Assembly (NCBI GenBank): GCA_030867875.1
Contig: JAOWCC010000577.1
Coordinates: forward strand, 147,800,344 to 147,864,343
From: Actinernus sp. WN-2022
Lineage: Eukaryota; Cnidaria; Anthozoa; Actiniaria; Actinernidae
Length of the DNA: 64,000 nucleotides
Reading direction: 5' to 3'
Each line of letters opens with the position of its first letter. Position 1 is the first letter of the stretch. Both the position numbers and the translations under genes were made by a program. Shown here piece after piece: positions 26,801 through 35,146 of the stretch. The notes below the pieces were generated by a model, which was not told the origin of the DNA, made no database searches, and saw only the letters and a list, made by a program, of their open reading frames with translations.

Positions 26801-29025
26801 AATTTAAGATTTTTTTTAATAATTCAATAAATGATTCAATAAAACCAGCTACATCTATTTTAAAGCACATGATGGTTGTTGCTCTTTTTGATTGTTTGTT
26901 GGCTCCTACAAGAGCCGTTGTTTTATTGAAGAAATAACTTCTAGTCAGTGACTAGTTGCCATTTCTTCTAGGTTGTCCAGCTCATTTAGAGCATGGAGCA
27001 GCCTAAGTTGATGTAGTATCCATCGTTCGAGGAGGCCAACAAAGCTTGAGATGGCTTCTTCTAGTAGATCCAGTGACCCTAGCCCTGGCTGTTGAACGGC
27101 ATCAGTGAAGAGATCGGTCAGGGTCTTTCCAGCGTCAAAGAACTCGCTGTCGAGGGACCGGAGCTCGTCGACAAGAGAAAGACGATTGTTGCGGATCGCA
27201 TCTAGCGTACTTCTTTCACCTGCCATACTTTCCAACTAACTGAGGGCTTGTTTGTGTCGGCCATGCCATGCATGCCGCCACGCCATGCACGCCACTCGCG
27301 CATGCCACGCCACGGTACTTATCTCTAGAGATAATTAGCGAAGGGCTCCCTGTGGTCATGTGTGAGCTTCCTAGTCAGCTAGCTAATGTTGGTGTACATA
27401 TCATGTGACCTATCTTTAATGATGCTGCACGATGAAGAAATTTAGAGAAGTTGGGGAAGCAAAGAAAAAAAGTGTCAATATCAAAACTTTAAAACAACCT
27501 CTGAGTTAATGTGCTACGTGCCGGACCATTAACTTGAAGTAGCAAGAAACTGGCATATTTCCACGTCGCTTGCGGAGCTCGGTGTGTAAGTTTACATGTA
27601 CACAAATAGAAAACCACTCAAAGTTGTCAAAGAGGTGCTTAGTCAAGACATCAAAGATAAGATGGGAAGGAAAATATATCGAAAGCCGGAAAGGCGAACA
27701 TTTGCAAAGATAAGATTTATTAATGTTGTATCGTTTCAGCACGTGCTTCAATTGACACGTAATTTCGATTTTCTCTTGGGCTCTTGCACGCACATAACTA
27801 AACAAACAAACATTTCGATTTTATTATAATACAGTACAATGTTTTAAATCTCCTACATGTATCTATCATTAGTCCGTGTTTTAGTAAAGTTTTAATTAAC
27901 TTTCATTAGGATTTTAATATTGCCCCGGCTATTTGCAATCGCTTCAAAGTTCGTTTCGTTGCTTATTAAGCGAATGCAGAAAACCGTGATTTACCTAGCG
28001 CGTAGCGATCAGGTTTAATCGGCTGCAGTATTTGGAAGGTCATCTGACAGATCAAAGATTGATACATTCTTTCCGATTTTCTTATTTCCGATTCCGATTC
28101 CGATTCCGAGTCTTTAGGTACCGATACTGTACTTATAATATTTCCGATTCCCATTCTATCGGCACCGATTCAATCGGGTGGACCTTCAGTGTAATCGGAA
28201 TCGGATCTATTACCGATTGATCGGAATCGGTCAGGACCGATTCCGATATTTGGACGCGCTCCCTTAAATGGAAGGTCAATCGAGGTGCAATTAATGCGCA
28301 AGCTGTTAACAAGTCGTTTTACCTGGAACATGGAGTTTCCAAGAGAATTTCAAGCCAACTTTTTACCATTCTTTACAAAAAAGGTTGATGATTTTGTTGA
28401 CATCTTCAGTACTAAAAATGCTATCAAGCTTTTAAAGAGTTCATCTTGCTACTCTCTGAATGCTTGTTGTTGGAGTGATTTGACACTTGTTGGACTTCCC
28501 ACTAGGTACAAGCACATTGCCTTAGAAGCAGATGATTTAGAACTTTTACTGGGCTGTTACAAAGTACTTTATCCTGGTAAGAATCTCTCTCCATCATCTA
28601 TGTCTGTTGTTGCCCGTAAATGTGCCTATATTTTTCTTGGAACTGAAAAATTTGGATCTAAATTGGATTGTCGTAGCCTTCGCTCAGCACGAATAATGGG
28701 AAAATGGGCTGGAATAGATGGCTATATTGATGCCACATCAGATGCTAGACCTGGACAAGTGAATTGCTATTTGGTACACAGTGTTAAGATAGATGAGACA
28801 TTGAAGCAGCATGTGTTAGCTTGTGTATGGTGGTACAGCATGGACAGTGATCAAGGTAAATTTGGAAAACCAGTACAGGTTTGGAAGTTACACAAATTTG
28901 ACAGTGCCGGACCTGCTACCTACATGCCTGTACAGCGTGTTGCGTGTGCATTTGCTGCATGCTCTTTGGAAGTGCATGGAGAGCAAAAGCTGATTTGCAG
29001 CCCTATTCCTAGATTGTTTCACTAA
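11566..29025 (+). CDS. CACTA (En/Spm)-type DDE transposase, interrupted by a nested transposon
   Basis: Exons are 11566-11842, 14364-14464 and a large third exon 15842-17716 that resumes at 28267-29025. All junctions are GT/AG and in phase, giving about 1003 residues when the nested element (17717-28263) and one TTA are discounted. The N-terminus has a zinc-finger-like CGHCNEYLSRAAFWKHRK and Ser/acidic linkers. The core shows the tnp2-like order: FGINVDWFQPF (Asp near 393), ADLPAIRKLCGFKGYSAHRGCSKC (Asp near 484, with CxxC), DPMHNLFLG, and FSFERFNG (Glu near 740), the presumed DDE triad. No other stop or frameshift is seen, so the copy looked intact until the insertion, which now ends translation inside foreign sequence. 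The C-terminal 252 residues have no domain I can name. Confidence 0.82.
12583..13674. mobile_element. Foldback element with CGTTACC subterminal repeats in transposase intron 1
   Basis: The arms are inverted copies: left from GGTAACCGGTCG, right ending CGACCGCAATTC. Each has four or five GTCGTTTCGTTACCAG-like words, then a shared block around AGAGCTGTATATTTCTATA. An 8-bp direct repeat CCCTACTT flanks it (12575-12582, 13675-13682). The centre has a further duplicated segment of about 130 bp (GTTTGTTGGGAAGTAATTAT...). An 8-bp duplication fits hAT, but the termini lack the usual TAG/CAG start, so the superfamily is open. No coding capacity. Confidence 0.65.
14364..14464 (+). CDS. CACTA transposase exon 2
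   Basis: Acceptor TTTATAG, 101 nt, donor GTACGT. It completes the split Gly codon and encodes an acidic, Asn/Ser-rich linker (EAVDDEMDGDCNRESS), ending in phase 0 to match exon 3. Confidence 0.65.
14921..15598. mobile_element. TTGAAATTGACC-type MITE (short copy)
   Basis: Inverted ends of about 60 bp: GTTGAAATTGACCATTCAG on the left and its complement near 15577-15595, both followed inward by repeated CAATTTGACC words. The interior shares GACCCAGGTTTRGCTATCAA and a tRNA-like antisense block (about 15140-15230) with the longer copy at 58824-60832 in LRRC47 intron 1. Confidence 0.6.
15842..17716 (+). CDS. CACTA transposase exon 3, catalytic part upstream of the insertion
   Basis: The pyrimidine-rich tract and TGAAG acceptor end at 15841, so VDNTDDESD starts the exon and the in-frame ATG at 15758 is not used. 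It carries all DDE motifs. From 17717 the frame runs into the nested element and stops at 17836, adding about 40 foreign residues. Confidence 0.8.
17717..17737 (+). repeat. Left TIR of the Zator-like element
   Basis: 21 bp identical to the complement of 28243-28263, preceded by TTA. Perfect identity suggests a recent insertion. Confidence 0.88.
17738..20185. other. Left non-coding arm of the Zator-like element
   Basis: Starts with GATCC-rich subterminal repeats (four tandem GATCC around 17848-17868). A block around TTTTGTAAACATGAT...GAGTTGAACTCAGTGGAGCCGAA (17968-18120) recurs in diverged form at 19184-19310. An AT-rich stretch of TAATAATAA words lies at 19380-19445. No coding region is supported. 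Confidence 0.5.
20380..20844 (-). pseudogene. Partial tandem duplicate of the BEN-like gene 3' half
   Basis: The frame repeats the last part of the neighbouring gene: two of the 38-39-residue units, then the linker and most of the BEN-like tail. Relative to the full copy, a segment encoding FVCKLLDGSF is gone, and the tail is frameshifted after KVAISSAI so the end RYPAEFP is lost. The 3' flank (20186-20379) is also duplicated at 20846-21007. A junction within GCAGCAAT joins the units near 20845. It is most likely non-functional. Confidence 0.7.
21008..22430 (-). CDS. BEN-like protein with internal 38-39-residue repeats, carried by the Zator-like element
   Basis: The main exon 21008-22081 follows a TTTTAAG acceptor. 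An upstream exon ending at 22338 (GTAAGA donor, phase 0) encodes KRRLSYLEADEEDDA; its 5' limit near 22430 and the start codon are unresolved. Order: a coiled coil (EKMELTEQVETLKATQEKILANQ..., first ~45 residues of the main exon), a Pro/Thr/Ser linker, four units ending ASMPNRGQISKEFLTFA, then NNCTTFVCKLLDGSFTKNEL...KNIFKVAKQRYPAEFP...FREAINMKCRK, which resembles the C-terminal half of a BEN domain. BEN domains bind DNA or chromatin and are known from viruses and transposons. A role in transposition or silencing is inference. Confidence 0.62.
21280..21740 (-). repeat. Coding tandem repeat, four ~117-bp units
   Basis: Each unit encodes S(E/D)V(M/R)SP(N/D)VELQE(C/S)FPTG followed by (S/T)NASMPNRGQISKEFLT(F/Y)A. 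Near identity at DNA level suggests recent expansion. All units stay in frame. Confidence 0.85.
22431..23419. other. Zator-like element spacer between BEN-like gene and transposase
   Basis: No supported gene. A short minus-strand frame at 22798-23109 has the look of a dispersed repeat (around GGATCCCAAAGGCGAGAGG) and is not called. A TTTATT on the + strand near 23297 could supply the transposase poly(A) signal. Confidence 0.35.
23420..25392 (-). CDS. Zator/ISAzo13-like DDE transposase, 625 residues, two exons
   Basis: Exon 1 25248-25392 (ATG at 25392, MDDTWMFASSSEED, acidic) ends at GTTAGT. After a 95-nt intron, exon 2 25152-23420 continues in phase. Features in order: GRPPITRRFP and a helix-turn-helix-like GVSVDQIRKHV...ISTSTIRRLL (about 50-120); ISADDKNKVNVG (Asp 186/187); an Arg/Ser-rich insert; TIICDGGPDWS (Asp 340); YAPGHSKYNPVEHCWSPLS (Glu 384); a Cys pair near KCSSASCVHC; and a C-terminal CxxxC...HxxxxxH finger (about 589-612). 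The DGGPD and HSKYNPVEH blocks are like those of ISAzo13/transposase_36, the relatives reported for Zator. No stop or frameshift is seen, so it may be active. Confidence 0.8.
25393..26540. repeat. Transposase upstream region with foldback MITEs
   Basis: From 25480 to about 26220 lie overlapping palindromic blocks built on AAGCCTTAGCCATGTTTTAT and GAGAAATGTTAAAGCACAAGCC with inverted partners (one full foldback about 25599-25775, a second partial set 25950-26200). A related foldback sits at 29888-30178 in the outer element. Around 26260-26320 the phrase GTTGTTCGAARCAAGG occurs twice. The promoter of the transposase must lie just 5' of 25392, but no TATA box is clear. Confidence 0.6.
26540..26738. 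mobile_element. Small MITE with 7-bp target duplication (P-like?)
   Basis: Ends CATAGTTAATAG and its complement, arms continuing through GAGTGGAATGGTTAGGAAAC. The flanking repeats CTTATGG are at 26533-26539 and 26739-26745. A 7-bp duplication is seen in P elements, but the family is not proven. Confidence 0.65.
26945..27235 (-). CDS. 96-residue helical protein in the Zator-like element
   Basis: An intronless frame from ATG at 27235 (a second ATG, MAGERS, three codons later) with balanced composition and higher GC than its surroundings. It predicts mostly helix with Leu heptads: RLSLVDELRSLDSEFFDAGKTLTDLF, then LLEEAISSFVGLLERW and LRLLHALNELDNLEEM. I do not recognise the family. It shares orientation with the transposase and lies upstream of it. 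A GC-rich patch of CATGCCACGCC words precedes the start (27262-27315). It could be a third element gene or a captured host exon. Confidence 0.45.
   Translation of the reverse strand: MESMAGERSTLDAIRNNRLSLVDELRSLDSEFFDAGKTLTDLFTDAVQQPGLGSLDLLEEAISSFVGLLERWILHQLRLLHALNELDNLEEMATSH
27236..28242. other. Right non-coding arm of the Zator-like element
   Basis: Holds the GC-rich CATGCCACGCC patch (27262-27315) and, from 28070, the right subterminal array with CCGATTCCGATTCCGATTCC (about 28085-28107). No coding region is supported; frames at 27506-27829 overlap on both strands and look random. Confidence 0.45.
28243..28263 (-). repeat. Right TIR of the Zator-like element
   Basis: Inverted partner of 17717-17737, followed by TTA and then the resumed transposase frame of the host element. 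Confidence 0.88.
28267..29025 (+). CDS. CACTA transposase exon 3, C-terminal part downstream of the insertion
   Basis: Continues the same frame immediately after the right TTA: NGRSIEVQLMRKLLTSRFTW and on to TAA near 29025. It includes LLTSRFTWNMEFPREF and a segment rich in Cys/Trp (SLNACCWSDL, HVLACVWWYSMDS). Without a promoter it is now a stranded fragment. Confidence 0.75.
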   Translation, partial: NGRSIEVQLMRKLLTSRFTWNMEFPREFQANFLPFFTKKVDDFVDIFSTKNAIKLLKSSSCYSLNACCWSDLTLVGLPTRYKHIALEADDLELLLGCYKVLYPGKNLSPSSMSVVARKCAYIFLGTEKFGSKLDCRSLRSARIMGKWAGIDGYIDATSDARPGQVNCYLVHSVKIDETLKQHVLACVWWYSMDSDQGKFGKPVQVWKLHKFDSAGPATYMPVQRVACAFAACSLEVHGEQKLICSPIPRLFH

Positions 29026-29887
29026 TAGTAGTCATTGGTGCTTGCTTTTAATGTATACAATACATGTATATTTTAGTAGGAAGTCGATCAACATGTATTT
29101 CATAGACATATTTGAAAAACGGCTGCCATTAATTTTCATATTTGATACATGTATACATGTATTACTATACCATGTTGAAGAGAGAGTTCATGTTAGCAAT
29201 ATTTACATGTAGCACTTTAAGAAAAACTACATTTTAATTATATTTGCAAAATAATCAACTTTTGGAACAAGGCTTGTCATTCCTGACTTCCTTAATCTCA
29301 TACAACAATACCCAATGTATATACATGTACAACCCAAATTTGATGGAATGTACCATTTTTCGAATGGGAATGGGTCTATACCTTTTTATAATGAGTTTAC
29401 TATACAGTATATGTATAATTATGTTGACTGTGGCCTACCACTGATTGGAGACACAAATGTAGTCCAGGCTTGAAATTGGCACCTAAACCTTGTTATTTTG
29501 ATTTTCAATAGGAAATAATACCAGTCTTTTGGTCCACTGACATGTCACTGTCAAAAACAACACAGAGCTTCTCCAGAACTTTTACCATAGAGAGAAGGCT
29601 GTTGAAGGTTCATGGCTATAAATTATTCATTACAGTGCATGACTTTTATTATTTTTCATTAGAATTGCTAGTTATTTTGGAGCTTCACCTCAGATATACA
29701 TTTGTAATATTTATGAACTGCTCTTAGTCTTGAGTCGTGTTTCATACTTCAAAACAAGTATTTGATTGAAACATTTTTATATCTTCGGATTTGCAAATTA
29801 TAATTCTTAGATTTCATTTCAAATTATTATGTATTATAATATATATATATATACGATAGTGTGCCTGCACTGTTTGGCAAAAAAAAC

Positions 29888-30178
29888 ATATTTTATCAGA
29901 GTATGTAACATGGTTTGCCGTGTTTTATTGTTTTCAGCTGGCGGTTCCATTTCGTCGCGCACATAAATCTATATTATAAAACAGATAAAGAAGCCTTAAA
30001 TCCATGTTTTATACTATCATAAAACACTCTGGTCACTTGAGAACACTCGAGAAATGTTGAAAGCACACGCCTTCGACTTGTGCTTTAACATTTCTCTCAT
30101 GTTCTCAAATGCCCATCGTGTTTTATGATAGTACATGTATAAAACATGGCTAAGGCTTCTTTATTTGTTAAATAGATC
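29888..30178. mobile_element. Palindromic MITE related to those at 25480-26220
   Basis: Contains AAGCCTTAAATCCATGTTTTAT and, inverted, AAACATGGCTAAGGCTTC, plus the shared CAAATGCCCATCGTGTTTTAT core, matching the foldbacks inside the Zator-like element. Confidence 0.6.
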
Positions 30179-30841
30179 ATTATAATGATACCCTCTTGTT
30201 TGCTTCAGCATTTGCGTATCGGCCAAAACATTGTCAAAATAAGATATTTTTGTCATGAATGTACATTATCACGGTTGTAATATAATAAACCATACATTCA
30301 AAACCGACTCTCACTGCTCTTACTGAATGTATTAGTCGGGTTACCGGTATGCTATGCCAGTTAACGAAGTGCATCGTCCATTTATTTTTTTGGTTAAGAG
30401 TTGATTTAAAAACATCTGCGCTGTTAGTATAGTCCTAGTATAGTCTAATGTACTGATTTAGGAGTAACTCATTAAAGCTGCTGTGAAACTTGGGGTTAAA
30501 CGAAGCTTGTTTTGAAGTTAGACGTGTTCAATCATTGTTTTCAACACCTTGAATGGCACAACAAACTGTTTAAAAAAAAGTAGTCCTTTAACGGCGTAAA
30601 AGTAGTGTCCTTTCCAGTATGCCGCATGCATATGAAAGTCTGAGGGAGCTGTGTCACGGTGAAGGACACACCTTTTTGATCCGGGCCGGAACAAAATTAT
30701 TTTCAGTAGCTTTCATATAAACTGACTATCCGAGCACACGTGTGGGATGGATGAAATCAAAGTAAATGTGCAAAAATCATTAAAAACTGCGTAGATCTAG
30801 TCTTGAAGGAAAATATTGCATACCTTTCAATCAAGCATTAA

Positions 30842-31078
30842 AGGGGCTATGTCATGGTACTGCGTATGTATCGAGTAATCGCTCCGTTGATGGCTTTAAT
30901 GATACAAACAGTTGAATTTCCCTCGCTCAATATTTTCCCAGGAGACTATACACACTGTCATTTTTGCATATTTGCTTTGATTTTAAGCATATCACAGCCG
31001 AGAGGTTCGTTATTGGCGGAAATAGCTTTCTCCGGCCTGGAACGCGAATATAAAGTCTATTACCGTGACACAGCCCCT
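30842..31078. mobile_element. TTAA-flanked MITE (AGGGGCTRTGTCAYGG family)
   Basis: Ends AGGGGCTATGTCATGG and, on the complement, AGGGGCTGTGTCACGG. TTAA duplications at 30838-30841 and 31079-31082 fit the piggyBac or Kolobok superfamilies. A fragment with the same CTGTGTCACGG word lies near 30649. Confidence 0.7.
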
Positions 31079-31164
31079 TTAAAGGAGGGGACTTTAACTG
31101 TTTGAAGCCAATTAACAGCCACAAATCGAGCTTGATACCATACTTGATGAAACATTTATGGGAA

Positions 31165-31620
31165 GCTTACACCACAACGTAAAGACAACTCAAATGTACT
31201 AAAGCTTTCTTACGCGACATTTATATGCGAGCATTAAGTCGAAAATTGAGTCCATACGCCAGATGTAAAGACCACGTAAATCTGCTTTATCAATTTTACG
31301 TGACATTTAAGCGAGCTTTAAGTCGTAACTTAAATTCTCCCTTTATGGAAACTTTACGCCAGATGTAAAGACTACGTAAATCTGCTTTATCAATTTTACG
31401 TGACATTTAAGCGAGCTTTAAGTCGTAACTTAAATTCTCCCTTTATGGAAACTTTACGCCAGATGTAAAGACCACGTAAATTTGCTTTAACAACTTTACG
31501 CCACATTTACGCTTGATTTACACGTCCCGGTGTAAAGGTCATCTTTACGTAGCTTTAAGCTCCTTTAAAATCGCGTAAATATGCAGTATACAACTTTACG
31601 CAGATTTAAGCTGTCTTTAA
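31165..31620. repeat. Right subterminal TTTACG array with a ~100-bp direct repeat
   Basis: The same heptamer-like words as at the left end, arranged around a unit of about 100 bp (from GATGTAAAGAC to TGGAAACTTTACGC) present twice at about 31260 and 31360, with a third partial copy. Confidence 0.65.
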
Positions 31621-31625
31621 GTTTA

Positions 31626-31650
31626 AGTAAATTTGTATTTTCATGCTGTG
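31626..31650 (-). repeat. Right terminal inverted repeat of the CACTA-like element
   Basis: Ends TTTTCATGCTGTG followed by TAA. It is the inverted partner of 1689-1713. Confidence 0.85.
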
Positions 31651-31653
31651 TAA

Positions 31654-32358
31654 AGTGCCAATAACCCCCCAAAAAATATTTTTGACGTCTATTCTGTATA
31701 GCGCCCTGACTAAGAATTCGAAAAAATAAAAGTGAAAAAACTAAACTTCGACGATTTTACTGGCGTCAAAGTTAGCGAAAACATCCGTTTTGGGCTTCCT
31801 GTTTCCAGTTGGAAGTCAGCGCGAGTCTTGGTGAGGGCCTGGAATTATGACGTCAATCGGGCGCATTTTTACTACAACTACCAGAATCCTTTGCACGGTT
31901 TCTTTTGTTCCTTTAATTTAGACTATTGTCTTGGTATTCTCAAAGGAGTTGGAAAATCTGAATAAGAAAAAGAATTCAAAAAGGAAAAACGTCCTATTAT
32001 AGTCTAATCAATAGGAAATAAACTCCATCACAAGAAATAGCACAACGAAATTAGTAAATTTACCAAGTTTGGTGATATTTCATTGGATATTTATCATGTG
32101 GTGAGCTTGCAAGAGTCGCAGAAATAAGAGACGTTTGTATGGGATTGAACGAACGCCTGACTACATACACGTCACAGGCCACTGGTCTCCAGGCTCCCAA
32201 AGGGAATTGAAAACTGACGGCCACATGTTCTGGTTCTCAACTTTGAAACGCCGTAAAAAAAATACAGTTGAGTTTTAGCCTCCTATTTTTGCCTTAAGTT
32301 CTAAATAATGGTTTAAAGTTTCAATTCAAAAATAATAATTTTTGGGGTTATAGGCACT
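31654..32358. mobile_element. TTAA-flanked MITE whose left target site was split by the CACTA-like element
   Basis: Ends AGTGCCAATAACCCC and, on the complement, AGTGCCTATAACCCC. The right TTAA is at 32359-32362. Its left TTAA is now at 1685-1688, on the far side of the 30-kb insertion, with TAA repeated at 31651-31653. Confidence 0.78.
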
Positions 32359-34012
32359 TTAAGTGAATATTCATCCCAGTCTCATGTAAACCGTCAGTAT
32401 TTTCGTACCAGTATGAACTTGTACTGGCCTCTGCACGTAATCACCCACTTAGTCTCCAAAACATTGCCAGTGTAACAAGAAGTTTGTCCAAGTTTAGGTT
32501 TTTACAGAAATGTAAATCCTGAATATCAGAACATTTTGAATAGCCTAGCTGTTATACATATATAACATGGTTTCACAGAGTACAGTAAATGAACGCTGTA
32601 CCTGATCACATTTCCTTTTTTGGAGATTAAAACACTTTAAATTATAGCAAAAGTCAGAGCAAGGTCAGCAGCATTCGTTACTGTTGAAACGAAAGACAGA
32701 TATTAAATTTTAGTCAAAGCTGAGATGGGGAACATTTATGCAAATAACAACAAAGCCCCCTAGAATGCCTGGCTATGCAGGCTATTAAAGCGCCGATAAC
32801 CCTTTTTTTTCTTCTTTAAATCCTCATAATCTAGAGTAATTATGTGAAAAAAAGTTTTGTGTTTGTGCGAATCCTTGATTGGCTAAGACCTGTTCAAGTT
32901 CAATAAAAAAAGCAACCCGGCTCTTTTCATGACAGCGGCAGTACACAAATTAGAAGCATTGGTCTAGTAGGTGAAGTTATGCACTGTGTGACACAAGATT
33001 AGGAGTCCATAACAATAGAAACTACAACAAATGCTAGCGAACAATGGATTTTTGGCTCATCTTATATCATTCAACCCAGACCCCAAACTGCACGGTTGCA
33101 AAACAAAATTCCCTGGACTTTAATCAGGAATTGCAACGATATAATTTTTTTTCTTTTTTCATTCATCCTGTTTTCATATAGCCTTTAATTATTTACACAA
33201 CTGAAAACAATAGTGTATCACATTTACGAATCTGAAAAGAGAAATGGCCGGTTGCTTGAAATTTTTGACTCGATCATTATAAATACAAAACTATATTATT
33301 ACCGGTACTAACAGTAAATCTTGTATACTAAATCATTACCCATAATATGAACTAAATTTACAAATTCAAACAAAAAGCTCCCATTAATACAATGTATATA
33401 TTTTTATAAGGTATTCTGATTACCCTAAAAATCTTGAGTTTGCAAGGCCTCTCACTGCATTATTAGGCAGAGATTGAGAATATCATAAATGGGTATTAAA
33501 AGACCACGGATGGATGGAAAGATATGGCTTGAAGTTTAGTTCCAATTACTGAATGTAACCAGACTTGCATCAACATGTCATATGCACGACCATTTAGCAA
33601 AAAAATTAATTCATTTGCATGTAAGTTTGACTGCACTTGAAACTGTGACGCTTTTGGAATGGAACAAGACCTACATCTTTCTTCATAACCGACAAAGGCC
33701 GTTAGTACATTACTGTCTGAGATGTCCACAGTCAAAGCTACAAACAGAAAATAAACTGTGCTGTTCACCATTTTAACTACGAAAACTTAAAGAAAACATC
33801 CAGCCAATAGAAAAGGGGGAGACAAAGATATAATATATTAAGAATTCTATTTGAAATCAGACCAGTGAATTTATTAGTTTGATCAAAACTAAATTGAAAC
33901 TTCAAAATTTGTGTAATGAAAATAATTTTATATTACCTAGTTTGTTTTCTTTTGAGAAAGAAGAATAGAAAATGGACATGTACATTCTGCTCCATTGAGT
34001 GCTCCAGAAATT

Positions 34013-34665
34013 TTTGTAATTGAAATTAAGACCTCATTTGAAAGTCCTTTTGAAATAAGGAAGAATGGTGTTTTCTGTTTCAATATCTCATCTCGTTCCA
34101 GAGGTATTAAGGGATTTTGGAATATGCAAATTAGACATGAAGGTAAATCACAAAATGAATATCTCTGCTAATAGTGGATAAAACAATTGACACTGCATAA
34201 TTATGTATGGTACTAACGAAAATAAGTCATTATACAAATTAAGATGTTACCTTGGTAACACACTATAGGCTCCTTCAATGAGGAAGAGAGATTTCCTAAT
34301 TTCTCCTTTGCCAAACACATTTTTCTACTGTGGGCATAGCAGGTTTGGAACAGTGTAGGCATTGTATGCGAGTGGCTTAAAGTAAATTATTTTGTGAAAC
34401 AGAGATAAAAACTACAATTTTATGTTCAAGGTGAAAAGAGCCTGGAGCCAAGTGTTCCCATGGTAACATGATTTCCAGTGATGTGTTTTCCTTAGTGCCA
34501 TATTTATGCAAAGTTTCAATTGTTTTTACCCACTATTTGCAGATATTCTTTATTTTGTGATTTGTTTTCATGGTTGTGTCAACCTTAGCATCAGACCATT
34601 AAATGCCATTCTTCCTCATTTCAAAAGGACTTTCAAATGGGATCTTAATTTTAATGACAAAATTT
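34013..34665. mobile_element. Inverted-repeat MITE
   Basis: Arms of about 60 bp: the left contains CATTTGAAAGTCCTTTTGAA and GGAAGAATGG; the right carries the same in inverse. The outer ends and target duplication are not resolved. Confidence 0.55.
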
Positions 34666-35104
34666 CACTTCATATGCACTTTAAGGCTGTTTTCCTTATT
34701 GATGTAAAGCCATTGCAAACAGTTTGCAATATGACCTCTCCCCTCCCACCACAGGAACCACATAACCCAAAACACCACAGAAAAGCCTGCAAGCAGGCTA
34801 TCTTTTTCTATACAAAAAAGGTATTTATACAGCACAAATTCTATATGATATATTCAAATGCGCTTCACAGCGTTATTTTTGTGATATGGACTGCTATTGT
34901 GGCACAATGTGCTGCTGTGCAGTTTACAATCATGAGTGACTGTTAGTACCTCAGAATACCAGGCTGTTGTGTTGGGAGACAATCCCTTACCCTTTATCGA
35001 AAAGTAACACAACAGGTTATTTCACATCCCCCTCGTATAGATTAATTAGAAGAGGAAGGAGACAAGGCCAACGATTTATACATCCCTGCCCAAGGACGCG
35101 GCCA

Positions 35105-35146
35105 GGATTCAAACCCGCAACCTCCCGCACTCTAGACCAAGTTAGC
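35105..35146 (-). repeat. tRNA-derived SINE-like block
   Basis: On the minus strand an A-box-like GCTAACTTGGTCTAGA is followed by the B box GCGGGTTTGAATCC at the usual interval. The rest does not fold as a tRNA, so a SINE head is likelier than a tRNA gene. Confidence 0.5.

Larger units (their letters stand above)
17717..28263. mobile_element. Zator-like (ISAzo13-related) transposon, 10,547 bp, nested in the CACTA transposase exon
   Basis: Left end GGGAGCGCGTCCAAATATCG; the complement of the right end is identical for 21 bp. The flanks carry TTA on both sides (17714-17716, 28264-28266). Subterminal arrays of CGGAATCGGAT/ATCCGATTCCG words sit inside both ends (17735-17890, 28070-28245). It encodes three minus-strand genes: the transposase (23420-25392), a BEN-like repeat protein (21008-22430) and a 96-residue protein (26945-27235). 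The Zator superfamily is described with 3-bp duplications and a transposase related to the bacterial transposase_36/ISAzo13 family, which fits both the duplication and the protein. The assignment is by motif, not by search. Confidence 0.85.
29026..31164. other. Right arm of the CACTA-like element downstream of the transposase
   Basis: AT-rich 3' flank of the transposase, a palindromic MITE (29888-30178) and a TTAA-flanked MITE (30842-31078). No gene is supported. Confidence 0.5.
1689..31650. mobile_element. Giant CACTA (En/Spm, CMC)-like DNA transposon, 29.96 kb including a nested insertion
   Basis: The left end reads CACAGCACGAAAATGCA and the right end, on the complement, CACAGCATGAAAATACA; identity continues to about 25 bp with three mismatches. 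The flanks carry the same 3-bp target duplication TAA (1686-1688 and 31651-31653), the size known for En/Spm elements, whose ends usually begin CAC. Both ends have dense subterminal TTTACG/CGTAAA arrays (1735-2130 and 31165-31620). Two genes diverge from a central promoter: the transposase (11566-29025, +) and a partner protein (2913-11300, -). Subtracting the 10.5-kb nested transposon and its duplicated TTA leaves about 19.4 kb for the element itself. The boundaries are independently supported because removing the element rebuilds the TTAA of an older MITE. Confidence 0.88.

Noticed and set aside
17714..28266. PIF/Harbinger assignment from the TTA target
   Set aside because: TTA fits Harbinger, but the encoded transposase has ISAzo13-like DGGPD and HSKYNPVEH motifs rather than Harbinger ones, and no Myb/SANT partner is seen.
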